Shown piece after piece: positions 23,572-34,697 of a stretch of DNA of 64,000 bases; positions within the stretch are counted from its first letter, which is position 1; each line of letters begins with the position of its first letter. The notes beneath the pieces were generated by a model, which was given only the letters and a program-made list of their open reading frames with translations, was not told where the DNA came from and ran no database searches. The position numbers were made by a program, and so were the translations under genes. The stretch covers positions 170,590 through 234,589 of the forward strand of contig NW_014577414.1 of the NCBI RefSeq assembly GCF_000485595.1. The letters run 5' to 3'. This DNA is from Priapulus caudatus. Lineage: Eukaryota > Priapulida > Priapulimorpha > Priapulimorphida > Priapulidae.

Positions 23572-24132
23572 ACTATTGGGTACGATGCTCTTAAAATATA
23601 CATTGGATTAACATTTTCTGATGCCGATCAAACGGTTGCTGAGATAGTTGAGAAGTTCGATAAATTTGCCATTGGTGAAATAAATGAGAGCAATGAGCGC
23701 TTCATATTGAACAGGAGCAACCAACAGGAACCCGAAAGCTTAGAGTTAAGTTTCTAGCTGCCATTAGATCTCTCGTAAAAAAAACATGAAACTACTGCGT
23801 GAACTGTGTAGATTCAATCCTGCGAGACAGAATAGTTCTAGGGATCCGGGATTCTGCTACCCAGACTGCTACTGAAAGAGCGTAATCTGACGCTGCAAGC
23901 CTGCATCGATGTCAGCTGAAAATGCAATTATGCAAGGTGAAATGCTGCGTCCAGAGACTTTAAATAAACTGAAAACGGCCAGACCGTACGATCATCACAG
24001 AAAGCGTATGCAAGCCATGAAGTGCAAATTTTGCAACAAAACTCACGTGATGAAAAATGAGCAATGTCCAGCCTAGGACAAAGTATGCTCAATCTGTGGG
24101 CAGAGTAACCACTTTGCAACAAAATGTCCGAA
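23114..24132 (+). pseudogene. gag of decayed gypsy element
   Basis: The start at 23114 reads MVEEVSARPLSPVTG, followed by ITENWKLFKQKWFNYAI, a typical gypsy Gag opening. The frame then runs into the CT microsatellite. DADQTVAEIVEKFDKFAIGE continues the capsid region after it. Two CCHC-type zinc knuckles lie at 24017-24132: CKFCNKTHVMKNEQC and CSICGQSNHFATKC. One in-frame TAG lies between them. Gag packages the RNA in the virus-like particle. The copy is broken. Confidence 0.7.
23281..23567. repeat. (CT)n microsatellite with gap and duplicated flank
   Basis: CT repeats at 23290-23350 and 23505-23567 surround ten N at 23495-23504. The unique sequence between (23351-23494) is repeated almost exactly after the second CT tract (23570-23706). 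The arrangement is what two overlapping contig ends, not merged, would give, so the repeat may be present only once in the genome. Confidence 0.8.
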
Positions 24133-24297
24133 GTCGTCACGTAAGGTGCGTCACAATGTTCACAAGGTCCGGCTAGACAGCTCCTCAGACGAAAAGGCTG
24201 AGGGTTTTGTGTACTTTGTTTCTGTGCTAAACACTAAGAGCAAAAGAGAAGTTAAGTGTCACCTACTCATTGGAGGAGTGCGTGCCAGTGTCATCTT

Positions 24298-26160
24298 CTA
24301 AATTGACACGGGCGCTGTGGTGAACATCCTGCCAGAACAATATGCAGACTCGGTTGTTTCCACTCTGAAAACCTTAAAGATGTGGAACGGTACAGATGTA
24401 CGCCCTCTAGGAACCTCCTACACTACTGTGCACAACCCTGCTAATCACAAGAGGTACTCTGTTGAATTCGTGGTAGTAAACGAGGAACTACTGCCTCTTA
24501 TGAGTTACAGAGCTGCGGAACAGATGCAGCTGCTGTCTCTAAATGAGAACAGCATGTAACTTGTCATGGATGTTTCACTGAGAGAAAAGTACGCTGATGT
24601 GTTTGCACAGACAATGGAAGCCTTACCTGGCACACAGCCCCTACAGGTCTACTTGACTTTTACTCCAGTAGTGATGACAAATCGCCACATCCCCATTTCT
24701 GTGTGCCCTGCCGTAAAATCTTAACTTGACAATCTGTGTAAGCTCGGAAGTGATTAAGCAGGTGAATGAGCCGACCCCTTGGGTCAGTCAGATGGTGTTG
24801 ACGAAGAAGAAGACCTGAGATATCAGGGTCTGCTTAGATCCGATGGAGCTCAACAAAGCTCTTCTGTGAGAGCACTTCACACTAACCGAGTTAGAAGACA
24901 CCAGATGAGCTAATCGCAGTACTTTGCAAGAGCTTATCTAAGTTCTGGCAACTGTCATGTCCACCTGGATGAAGAATCCAGCTTACTAACGACGTTCCAG
25001 ACATGCTTTGGTCAGTGTAAGTGGCTACGCCTGCCTTTTAAAATTTCTGCTGCTGCTGAAATATTCCAAAGGAAAGTCATTGAGGCCGTAGACAACCTTC
25101 CAGGTCCTGTGTGTATAGCTGATGACATATTGATACATGGGACGACTATTGAGGAACACGATTGCAACTTGGATGCCTTCCTGAAACGCTGCATAAAAAA
25201 GTGGATCAATCTCACCCCTAGGAAAATATCACTGCATCTCCGTGAAATTACATTCATGGGACACTGCATAATTTCTCATGGCCTGCAGAGCGACCCACAG
25301 AAGGTGCGCGTCATGACCGCTATGCCCCAACCAACTAACCTGGAGGAGCTTAACACGTTCAACGCTGCCGGTGTTAACAATGCACCTACCGCTCTGCGCT
25401 GGGATTTCTGCGTTGTTACCGTGTATTCACTTATTGATTTACCACATTTCCTTTGCAGGAAAGCTAACCAAACTGACACATTTACTCTTCATGAATGTTA
25501 TCTCACCCGTACATGTTCAAATAGTATGGAAATCGTTCCTCTTCATAATAATATATTGATATGAAAACAGGGCAAAAACTGACATTTCGTGCATTTTCGT
25601 CTGAAATGCCACCGCACCGGTGGATTTTCGAGTTTGTTACAATATCATTCGACAGTATACTATTTTTTCCGGTAAGAAATATGACAACGCTTACACATGT
25701 GTGGGGTATGAACCTTGTTTTGTGTTTCTACATGCAAAAATACCTCGAAATTTTACATACTACACAGTTATTATATTATATACCGTTAGGAAAACGGTAA
25801 ACAAACCTTGTTGAACGGACTTTAGCCCAGAATTTACATTGAGTCTCAAAGCTCCTAATTTCACGTTCGAATCAACGGTAAAGCATCGTATTCGTTAGTT
25901 CATGTAAGACTAGGATAATATAGACTGTCCCTGTTTAATTTCTATGTAGGTAGTGCCTGCCATCTGTTGGAAATCAGAGTAACAAAAACCAATAATCTAT
26001 CCACGAGCTGACTCGTGGATTTGCAGGGGTGTGTTTTGATTGTTCCCACGCGCGGGGAACGTTAATCAATATCTTGGACTGGATAATTACCTGGGGAAGT
26101 TTCTACCCCATATTACAAATGTCCTACAACCCATTCCGAATCTACTAAAGAATAATGTCT
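24298..26160 (+). pseudogene. Protease and reverse transcriptase of decayed gypsy element
   Basis: The protease active-site motif reads IDTGAVVNILPEQY from 24301. A stop precedes it. The following frame (to 24559) ends in VVVNEELLPLMSYRAAEQM. Reverse transcriptase traces include VCIADDILIHGTTIEEHDCN at about 25108-25167, whose ADDIL stands for the catalytic YxDD motif. Further on is TNLEELNTF near 25340. The thumb-region peptide NYLGKFLPHITNVLQP is found only at 26083-26133, so about 700 bp (25375-26080) were inserted between. These enzymes would mature the polyprotein and copy the RNA. Many stops make the gene inactive. Confidence 0.65.
25375..26080. other. Unclassified insertion in the gypsy reverse transcriptase
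   Basis: It separates two parts of the reverse transcriptase that should be contiguous. The sequence is AT-rich and shows no recognised protein, terminal repeats or clear target duplication. Confidence 0.5.
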
Positions 26161-26169
26161 CTTAATAAG

Positions 26170-26940
26170 AATAAAAGTGGGGAATGATGCTAGTGACTAT
26201 GGTTTAGGCTTGGCAATCTATCAATAAGGCTATCCTATTGCGTTTGCCAGTCGATCCCTAACCCCCGCTGAGCTCAACTATGCGCAAATAGAGAAGGAAA
26301 TGGCTGCAATGTCCGTTGGCCTTAAGAAATTTCATCATTACACATATGTTAGAATAGTGACTGGCGTGACTGATTACAAGCTGATAGAGGCCATAGTCCT
26401 CAAACCCCTTTTAGCGGTCCCAAAATCTCTCCAAGCACTACTACTGTGCACGCACAAATATGACTATAGAGTCATGTATAGACCAGGAAAGTCAATTCCC
26501 GTTGCTGACACGTTGTCTCGCTGGCGTTTACCTAGTTAAAGTGGACAGGAGACAAGGATACAAGACTACTGGAGATAAGATCAGCAACTGACAGAGATAG
26601 CACCATGGCTCTACTCAAGACCCTCCTCATGAGTGGGTGGCTCCAACACAAGGCCTCACTCCCACAAGCTCTGACGCCATACTACGATTATAGACATGAG
26701 CTCACTCTACAAGACCAGAGGACCTCACTCTTACTCTAGAGGATCCAGTGTCGTATTCCCCAGCTCAATGCGAAGTGAAATCAAGCAGAAGGCTTACGCT
26801 GGCCATCTCGTCATTACCGCGTGCATACGTCGAGCTAGGGACCTGGTGTACTGGCCTGGAATATCCAAGGAGATTCGTCATATTGTTGAAGCGTGTGACA
26901 TCTGTGCGTCACTCCCAGACAAGCCATGCTGCAATTTCAA
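26170..26940 (+). pseudogene. RNase H and integrase start of decayed gypsy element
   Basis: RNase H features are FASRSLTPAELNYAQIEKEM and KYDYRVMYRPGKSIPVADTL, ending at LSRWRLPS near 26537. A second piece (26696-26940) has KAYAGHLVITACIRRARDLV and VYWPGISKEIRHIVEACDIC, the HHCC zinc-binding part of a gypsy integrase. The catalytic DDE core is missing because the element ends at about 26940, where unrelated repeats begin. Confidence 0.75.
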
Positions 26941-28962
26941 CTATCACTGGCCGATGGCAGCTGTAGAAGGGTTGATTCTGATGGTTTCTGGCATAATGAA
27001 TACCTCGAAAAGGCCGGTTGTATCATGTCTCTGACGTCATCAGTTATTCAATGGCCATACGCAGGCAATCAAAACACTGAGTGTTCACTTGCATCTTTAT
27101 ATAGAGAAATGAACATGTACATAGGTGGCACCTAGTGTTAGCCATCGACTAAGAATGAAAATGGGAAATCAGTAAAATTTTGCATAAATGCTCGGGTCTA
27201 TCCGTAAGCATAATTGTTTGAATTATCAAACCTCACGGTTTTATTGAGAAAGCAATGGGTCATTTTATTCAGCAGCCGCTGATGCTTGTTGTCAGCCAAG
27301 CACTAGCCGGCATATGGTGCCATGTATTGACTCATCTGGCCATATTCCCATCACATTATATCTTGCCCATTTTGGAGCAACCCTCGGTTTAAGGATACAC
27401 TCTAGCTTTTGCACGGATATTGCTCTAATGAAGAGTACACCTTTATTGACCAAGGAATCAAATCAATCACTCGTTTTATTTATATATGAGACTGTTAAAC
27501 TAACTGTAACATTATCATTAACTTTGCGATGTTTCTGACAATGGCCTCATGGTCGTCAGACGCACTGGCGTTTGCAAGCCGAGCCTCCAGTGTGCTGTTG
27601 CATTTCAGTTCGGTCTGTGAAGAATTGATTTTACATGTCTTGCATCTACCATTCTCTCAGTCTATAGTTACACCATCGTTAGCATGATTTCTTCAGTTAA
27701 TTCCTGCCACATTATTGTACTGTGGCCTACAATAAACAAACAACATTGCTTGTGGAGAACACGACGGGCCAACACCTTGCGTAAGAGCTGCTAATGCTGG
27801 TAGTCAGCCAATCACAAATGAACATGTGATGCTATGTATTAGAACATCTGGCCATATCCGTATCACTTACAAACTAGAAACTAGACAGGAGTCAGTGTAG
27901 CTGCCGCTATATGTTTTTCTGTGCTGGAATGACATGAATGGAATGAAAATGAAATGCTTGTGATGGGCTATTCTGGGCCACGTTTATTAACTGTCAAATG
28001 GTATATAAAGTTGTAAATTTCACAGAAATTGTGTGCTGCGAATACAACAATGTTTTCTTGATTAATGTAATACAATGTGTTGTAGTCCTTCTCTGCATGT
28101 AACTCTATGCATTAGTGTTCACCATTACGTGAAATTTGTGTATATTGATTTTATACGATAAACAAATAGGGCAAAGTGAGTCAGAAGTCGCATAATGTCC
28201 TCGGCCCTCACAGACTGACAGACCCTAAGTGCTCTCAATCATCAATTATTCATCCCAAACTAGGAAACATGCAGCTCTTTTGTCACTAACTATTCCATGT
28301 TCAATAGATCAGGTTCAGTATTATATATTTCATCGCTGTTGTCTTCATCCCGTGTAGTTTATCACTGCTCTCTGCTCTCACATTCTTTTAGATGCATATT
28401 TCCCCCTTTTCAAGCAGTTTACATTGATATAGCTGACTATTTTTATTAACAATTTCGAAATCTTGACCATCACTCGATGTCCATGCAAAACAAGCACACT
28501 ATACATTGAACATAAGTATTAGATCACATAGTTGCAGCAACCTGACAGCACTAATGTGACGATAATGAATCACATGCCAGTAATCAGGTGACACCATTGC
28601 TACAACATTTGTTATTAGAGCGCGAAGGTTTTGAATATGTTAACCCATGTTGCGATATTATGGCCTGCTGATTCTCGACAGATGTTTTTAAATACTTGAA
28701 TAATATAAATATATTTATGATATTTTTAAGTTTAGCTGTATTATTTTCACATTTAAAAGTACGTCAGTGAACCATTTAATTCTGTCATTACTATGAATAA
28801 ATAGAATACAATGTTGATAGACCGTGCAATTTTTGTACATATAGTGTGAGCATGTGAGAGAAACGTAGGTGAATTGGTATTTAGTTTGAGGGGCACCGAT
28901 TTCCAGCGTAGGGCAAACTTGAGTTTTGTGCGTGTATAATCATTGTTAACTTTTCTTTGCAG
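26941..28962. other. CCNY intron with family X fragments; otherwise unremarkable
   Basis: Reverse-oriented left end of family X at about 27009-27208 (shared ATGACGTCAGAG-like and GATGGCTAACACTA segments) and a right end at 27389-27500 (TTTAAGGATACACTC). A diverged direct repeat joins about 27285-27352 with 27788-27865 (shared CATCTGGCCATAT). The rest to 28962 is AT-rich with no gene recognised. Confidence 0.6.
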
Positions 28963-29125
28963 GAATGAACTAGAGCGTCAATTTCTGGAGCTTCTTCAGT
29001 TTAACATAAATGTGACATCAAGTGTTTATGCAAAATATTACTTTAACCTTCGATCTCTGGCAGACGCAAACGACCTCACATTCCCTACTGAACCTCTCAG
29101 CAAAGAAAGAGCTCTAAGATTAGAG
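28963..29125 (+). CDS. CCNY: Cyclin Y exon (end of cyclin box)
   Basis: After the acceptor TTTTCTTTGCAG the exon adds G to complete the split ATG codon, then reads [38 protein letters not shown] and [16 protein letters not shown]. This matches the end of the cyclin Y box almost residue for residue (family members have '[18 protein letters not shown]'). The donor is GTAGCAT at 29126, and the exon ends in phase 0. The helices here contribute to the CDK14/CDK16 binding surface. The exon is intact, with no frame damage, and the neighbouring exons continue the same frame. Confidence 0.95.
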
Positions 29126-30747
29126 GTAGCATATTTCAGTTCAATATATGAATTCCCTCAAACCCGAATGTAATATGAAACTGGACAATGTGTTAATGTC
29201 TAACTCTATCTGACCCATATAAGATTCTCCCTATAAACCAAATCTTCACAGAAATACAAACAAACTGGACGGTTTCCTCGGGTGATTGTCTTTCAGTGAG
29301 TTCTGTGCAAATTATCATATATTATAATTATCATTAATGTGAAATGTGTGTGGTGTATACTGTTATGAATTTTGCAGCTAACATTGTGTACTGTTATAGG
29401 AATTCCAGAATTTATTGTCATAGTGTATGAAATCCGAGGTCACTGAAATTTGTGGATCACATTAAGAGCTAATGATACCTAGTGTCTAACATAAAAATGG
29501 TAAAGGGTGTCACAACTTAAAGGAATCATTTCGTAATTAACTGCACAATCAAGAAACATTTTGCAAAATATATTCTCACCTAATAGCAAACATGTTACTG
29601 CATGGTTACTCCAGTATAAAAATCAGGAGTTTATGCTGATATATGGTATATAAAAATAGCAAATAATTCTTTTCTATAGCGCTAATTTGCTTGAATTCGG
29701 CAACCATTAGCAAAAACTGCATTTCCTTGAGTGACGTAGTGGTTCTAGACCGGTACATCATGTCTATTGCCTAATTCAAGTACTATGTCAAAGTGCAGGG
29801 ACGGGCGCATTATAAACAAGTAGCATTGCTTTGAGAACACAATGAAATATGTAAATTTACTTAAACAGGACGAAGGAAAATCTTCTCAAACTCAATTTAA
29901 AATCTCATCTGTTAATTATTTAAACATTACAAATCTCGGGGATTTAATTTGTGGGTTCTCACCACAGAAATAATATACTGGTTAAACTAGAAAGCTGATT
30001 CGCCAATCACCCTGTATTGAACAAGTGATGCCAGAGTAAGTGACTACAGTGCCCTCACATTGATGGCAAGAACTGTAAACACAGCATTGGTGATAACATA
30101 GGAAATATATCAGTTATGATATTAAAATGACTTTTATGAAGACAGAAACAACGATACAAATAACTGCTAATAATAGTACGAAACACAAAGTAGTGTATAT
30201 TACGAGTCTCTATGAATGTATACAAAAAGCTTATTTGAGCAGCACCGACCATAGAAATATATAGAGACGCTAGAATGCTGATAGCCCAATAAAATGAACC
30301 CCAGCGAGCGACGCTAGCGCCCCTACCAAACTGTGGAATTTTTTGGCGGGAGATTTGTGTTTACATTGACTAAACTCAGCGATCACCTGCTCCTTCAAAT
30401 CGCTCCCAAACTTTTTTTTTTAAAGAACACAATTTATAATATAATAATACAATATTAACACATTAGGTACTTGGGCCCCCAGGGGAAAAATGTTTCCATT
30501 TGTAAACCTCATGATATAAATAAATTTTGTTTAATAATCTAGTCCGTCACATTAGTACACTACCACGGTTCGAGCAAACGATATCCTATCCGCACCAAGC
30601 GCGGGAGTAGCGACAGAAACATAACCATGTAAAAATTTATAGGATATTCAAATTGATATTAAAAATTAGAAACTATTGTTTCCTATGAGCCATTGCACAC
30701 ACGCGACGACAAAAATATTTAGAAACGTGTCTATTTTCCAGCGACAG

Positions 30748-31541
30748 TAGACTGGTACTCGCTCTCACCTCGATTACTCGATTGCTCGATTACTCGCCCC
30801 CATCGAGTAACTATGGCTGATAGGGTCTATGTCCCCCAGGGTACTGCCGGAACGTACCCTGGTAATTATCCGATATGCCGGACCGTACCTCGCTTACTCC
30901 CTACCGTGCCCTTACTGTCCCTGTTCAGCCCACTACGGATGCCGCAAAATTTGAAATATACATACAGACCTGTATGATATCTTTATAAAGTTGGATTGGA
31001 GTATGAAAATGTGAAACCAAGAAGATATTTCAACTTATATACACTGATGCGCGCAATCCTTTAGCAAATATCGCGATGATCGGGAGGGAATGCGTTTTCC
31101 TTTCGCAATGTTTACGATATTTTCGCGCATTTTCGCGCGAGATTTTTGAAAGATGCCTCCAAGTGTTGTGGTGGAACAGGAAAATTTGTATGATTATCTT
31201 AATGGGTTGGAAACGTATAGACTCGCTGACACTTGTAGAAAGGGTCGGGAGGTGAAACGTAACAGGGTAAGGGTTACGAATATTTTGCGGGAACGGACCG
31301 GAAACAAGGAACGGGAGCATAAAGAGGCGCGTTTACTGCCGACAAGCGGTATACATTACGACATCGGCTGAAAGTCAGGGTACGGTTTGGAGTAGGCGAG
31401 GTACAGTCCGGCATATTAGATAGTTACCAGTGTACGTTCCGGTATACCGGACTGTACCCAGGGTACGTTCCGGCAGTACCCTGGGGGACATAGACCCTAT
31501 CAGAGTAACTAAGCCGAGAGGTGGGAGCGAGTACCAGTCTA
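30748..31541. mobile_element. Mutator-like MITE with 9-bp TSD
   Basis: Ends are TAGACTGGTACTCGCTC (30748) and its complement GAGCGAGTACCAGTCTA (31541). The inverted arms extend about 200 bp inward, with shared GGGTCTATGTCCCCCAGGG. A perfect 9-bp duplication CAGCGACAG lies at 30739-30747 and 31542-31550. Long arms and a 9-bp duplication fit Mutator-like elements. There is no transposase; a 72-residue frame at 31153-31371 is unrecognised. Confidence 0.82.
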
Positions 31542-31908
31542 CAGCGACAGTTTCCAGCAACACTTTACAAATAGCCAATCGCAGCCGTTTCCATCGGCAC
31601 GTGACATTACGATTACGTCATAAATAACCCATAATGCTAGCCAAGACGTAGACTGGTCTCCAGCGCTAAACTTGCGACCAGGGCCGTAGCTACCATTAGG
31701 CAATAGGAGGCAAATGCCTCCTACAAAATTTCCTCTAAGCGGGCCCCATACCCCACGCCCTATAGGCTCGCTTCGCTCCTTGTTCTTTAACTCACAACAT
31801 TTGCCTCCTACAAAATTTACCTCTGGCTATGGCCCTGCTTGCGACGCATGTCACAAACAATGGGGCCGCGAACCATTCTAACCAAAGCGTGCAGCTGTGG
31901 CAAGCTAC

Positions 31909-34697
31909 TAGTCCAGGCATTATTTGATATGACCTCGGACAAATTGCAACAGAAAGTGTTTCAACTGTTTTATGCTCTTGGAGGTGTCCACTATAACATA
32001 TCAAAACTCTTAAGGAATCCTGGTGGTGAAAGGTTCCATGGCGGCCATTTTTCAAAATGGCCGCCATAAAACTGATATTTCCCTATATCTCCGCTTCTAA
32101 ATAACATAGAGCTTTGATTTTAAGTGCTAAACATACATTTTCAGGGACAAGGAATCAAATGAAACACATTTCGATAAGCTAAACCTGGGCAAAAAGCCGA
32201 AATAGCCGTTATTTTCCAAAATGACAGCCATAAACCTGATATTTCTCAATATCTGCGCTTCTAAATGACTTAGGGCTTTGATTTTAAGTGCTAAACATAC
32301 ATTTTCTGGGGCCAGGAATCCAATGACACACATTTCAATCAGCTACATCAAACGCATTGGCTTGTTCACAGAAGTGCGCACTGGTTTTGGATTTATTGAG
32401 GGAACCTCCCTTGCCAATGCCATACACGCAGGAAGTAGTATCACATCCCAGAAGAGCGTGCATGAAGAAGATGTGCTGTGATACATCGGGGCCTAACTGC
32501 TGCTTGACAGACTTCATGTTCCAGAAACGCGGTTTCTTCACATTATTCTTTGGCTCGGGTTGGAAGAACAGGTCACATGACTTGAGGTTGGTGCCAGGAA
32601 TTGTTTCTTCTTCATTGTGACCTGCATATCTTCATCAAACGTCACCGTTGCTCCAGCATTCCCTCTCGTACGTCTCTGGTGTGTTGTGTCTTTTGTTGAT
32701 GTACCATCATAGCCATCAACCCGACTGTTGCCTGTCCATACTTCTTTGTGACATACTCTGTGTATTGCGAGCAGATACCTTTGTATATTGAGCCACGTTG
32801 TCATGGAATGCGCTGGACTAGTGCCCCAGCATCCAACACGTAGTGGACTTGGCCTGTGATTCCTGGTGCATCGTGTGTCAAGAGTGTTCAGATAGCATCT
32901 GCTAGCACTGGCTTCTGTGGCTGTCGGAGCAGCAGTATGGAATCAAACAGAGCTGGTGGGTAACTGCACAGCTCATATTTGAACACAGACTCCAGATCCT
33001 CTGTAGCTTTTGCAGCAATTGTCAGTCGTTGGAAAAGCAGCTTGGGATCCACCTGTACTGCCGCACCATCAATCTTTACTGCCGATTTCACAGCCAAGGT
33101 GATGGCCGGATCCTTCCTCTTGACTGTGTAGTCAGCAGCAGTTTGTCCATCCATGTTGATCAGGATAGCTGTTCCAACAGTTTTCGCTGAGTCCACATTG
33201 ACTGTGGTGGTTGCATGCACCCCTGTCGAGATGCTGCGCAAGCTCGGATCTGAGCTGAAGGGTGTTCTCTCTTGCAGATAGCTGATAACTGCATGTGTGT
33301 CTTTCATGTCACGTGCTTGTCTAGCATTTGTCATGTCCTTGTTTTGTTCACCAGTGTTGTAGTTGACGCCTGTGAGCTGCTGCATAGCATTGTTGACTTC
33401 AGCACAGGCAAGCATGGAGAGCAGCCATATGAGACACTGTTGCTCTGTCATGCCTCGCCCTCTCGTCAGGCCACTGCTGGTCTTCATACTCCTCATCAGG
33501 ACCTGTTCGATGGTGAGATCTACGGACAGACCAGCCCATAGGCGATCACTTCTTCTGACAACATGGAACCCTTCTTCGAATCGTTGGTACACATCTGGAT
33601 GTTCATCCTTGAGCTTGCTTATTCGCTGCACATAGAGGCGAGCTGATTTGGTGTAGAGGTTGTGCCCTGAGGCTGCCAATGCGCTCTGCTCTGACAAACT
33701 TCCGTAGTATGTCCACCATCTCCATGTACTGTAGCCAAAGTGTGGCAGTCCTAGAGGACATCAAGGATTCGGTTTTGGCCCTGAGGAGCTCCTTAATCCT
33801 AGTTAACACATCAGCTTGGCAGAACTCCTCTGCAGACACGGAACCTTCCATCAGCTTCTTGTAGAGGGCAGCAAGTTCATCAAGATCAGTGTTTCCAGTT
33901 CCGTCTGTCGTATGCTCATCATCTGGTGACACTGTTGCCTCATTGGTCTCCTCCACTTCATGTGGCTCTGCAGATGGTTGAGGGAGTGGCACACCAAGTA
34001 CGTCTGACAAAATCAAGGCATTCAGTGCTGCATCATCAAGGAGATGTCCTCGCACTGCTCGTGCAATAGCCTTGCCTGTCATCATGTGTACCACCGCGTT
34101 GTCTGCATAGATTAGCTCCAAGAATTCCTGCAGTCCTGATCCAGCCATGAGGTGCCCAATGCTTCCCAAGAAACTCATTTCTGTGTGAAAGGTCCCCATG
34201 CGCAAGACTATGTCATTCAAGACACTTCCTGTGGGCTCAGTCTCGATGATCATGAGTGCTTTCCACCATAGTGGTTAGTCAAAGGTGATGATGGACGTAA
34301 CACCATGGCGACGAGCATGCTCACACACGAACTTCAGTGTGGAATAGATGCACGTTGTGTGACAGGCACCATGACATCTGGTTTTGGCTGCCATTTCGGC
34401 TTTTTGGTCAGGTTTAGCTTATTGAAATGTGTTTCATTGGATTCCTTGTCCCTGAAAATGTATGTTTAGCACTTAAAATCAAAGCTTTATGTTATTTAGA
34501 AGCGGAGATATAGGAAAATATCAGTTGTATGGCGGCCATTTTGAAAAATGGCCGCCATGGAACCTTCCACCACCAGGATTCCTTGAGAGTTTTTATATGT
34601 TATAGAGGACATATTTCTGAGTATAAAACCGTTGACAGACTTTCTGTTGCAATTTATCCGAGGTTGACCCCATTTTTTTCACGAAATGCATGGACTA
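31909..34697 (-). mobile_element. DNA transposon C: TAGTCC termini, 3-bp TSD TAC
   Basis: Left end TAGTCCAGGCATT (31909) and right end AATGCATGGACTA (34697 is the last base) form the termini, with inverted arms of about 290 bp. A 3-bp duplication TAC lies at 31906-31908 and 34698-34700. Both arms hold CCATGGCGGCCATTTT. On the left a second, diverged copy of the subterminal unit follows (about 32165-32330). The gene inside runs on the minus strand and lacks part of the nuclease domain. Confidence 0.88.
32335..34253 (-). pseudogene. PIN-nuclease/CxC family protein of element C, deleted
   Basis: The first piece (33603-34253) has FHTEMSFLGSIGHLMAGSGL and an acidic linker. The second (32888-33697) is the longest clean stretch, 269 residues, with VVRRSDRLWAGLSVDLTIEQ, then VLMRSMKTSSGLTRGRGMTE and the family motif FKYELCSYPPALFDS. 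The third piece includes VLDAGALVQRIPW near 32810 and a DGYDGTSTKDTTHQRR segment, which match the first two acidic positions of the PIN layout. The last (32335-32541) has HALLGCDTTSCVYGIGKG. The EEAD and DTDV segments, the CxC tail and the N-terminus are absent, so this is an internally deleted copy that could have moved only with help. Confidence 0.75.

Larger units (their letters stand above)
22908..26940 (+). mobile_element. Decayed, 3'-truncated Ty3/gypsy retrotransposon
   Basis: Domains occur in the usual gypsy order on the + strand: Gag start (23114), zinc knuckles (24017-24132), aspartic protease motif IDTGAVVNILP (24301), reverse transcriptase pieces (24600-25370 and 26083-26160), RNase H (26170-26540) and the zinc-binding start of integrase (26770-26930). 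The integrase core, the rest of pol and the 3' LTR are absent. Stops and frameshifts interrupt every part. A CT microsatellite lies in gag and a block of about 700 bp is inserted in the reverse transcriptase. Confidence 0.8.
6054..28962 (+). other. CCNY intron of 22.9 kb, filled by nested transposons
   Basis: It is bounded by the donor GTAAGTG at 6054 and the acceptor TTTTCTTTGCAG at 28962. The split methionine codon (AT/G) joins the two coding exons. Most of the intron consists of elements listed separately: several TTAA-type elements, transposons A and B, a hAT element, a solo LTR and a decayed gypsy element. The stretch 6054-6584 is plain intron sequence with nothing recognised. Confidence 0.9.

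Noticed and set aside
26941-28962. 3' LTR of the gypsy element that starts near 22714
   Set aside because: No sequence resembling 22714-22907 was found downstream; the element is truncated.
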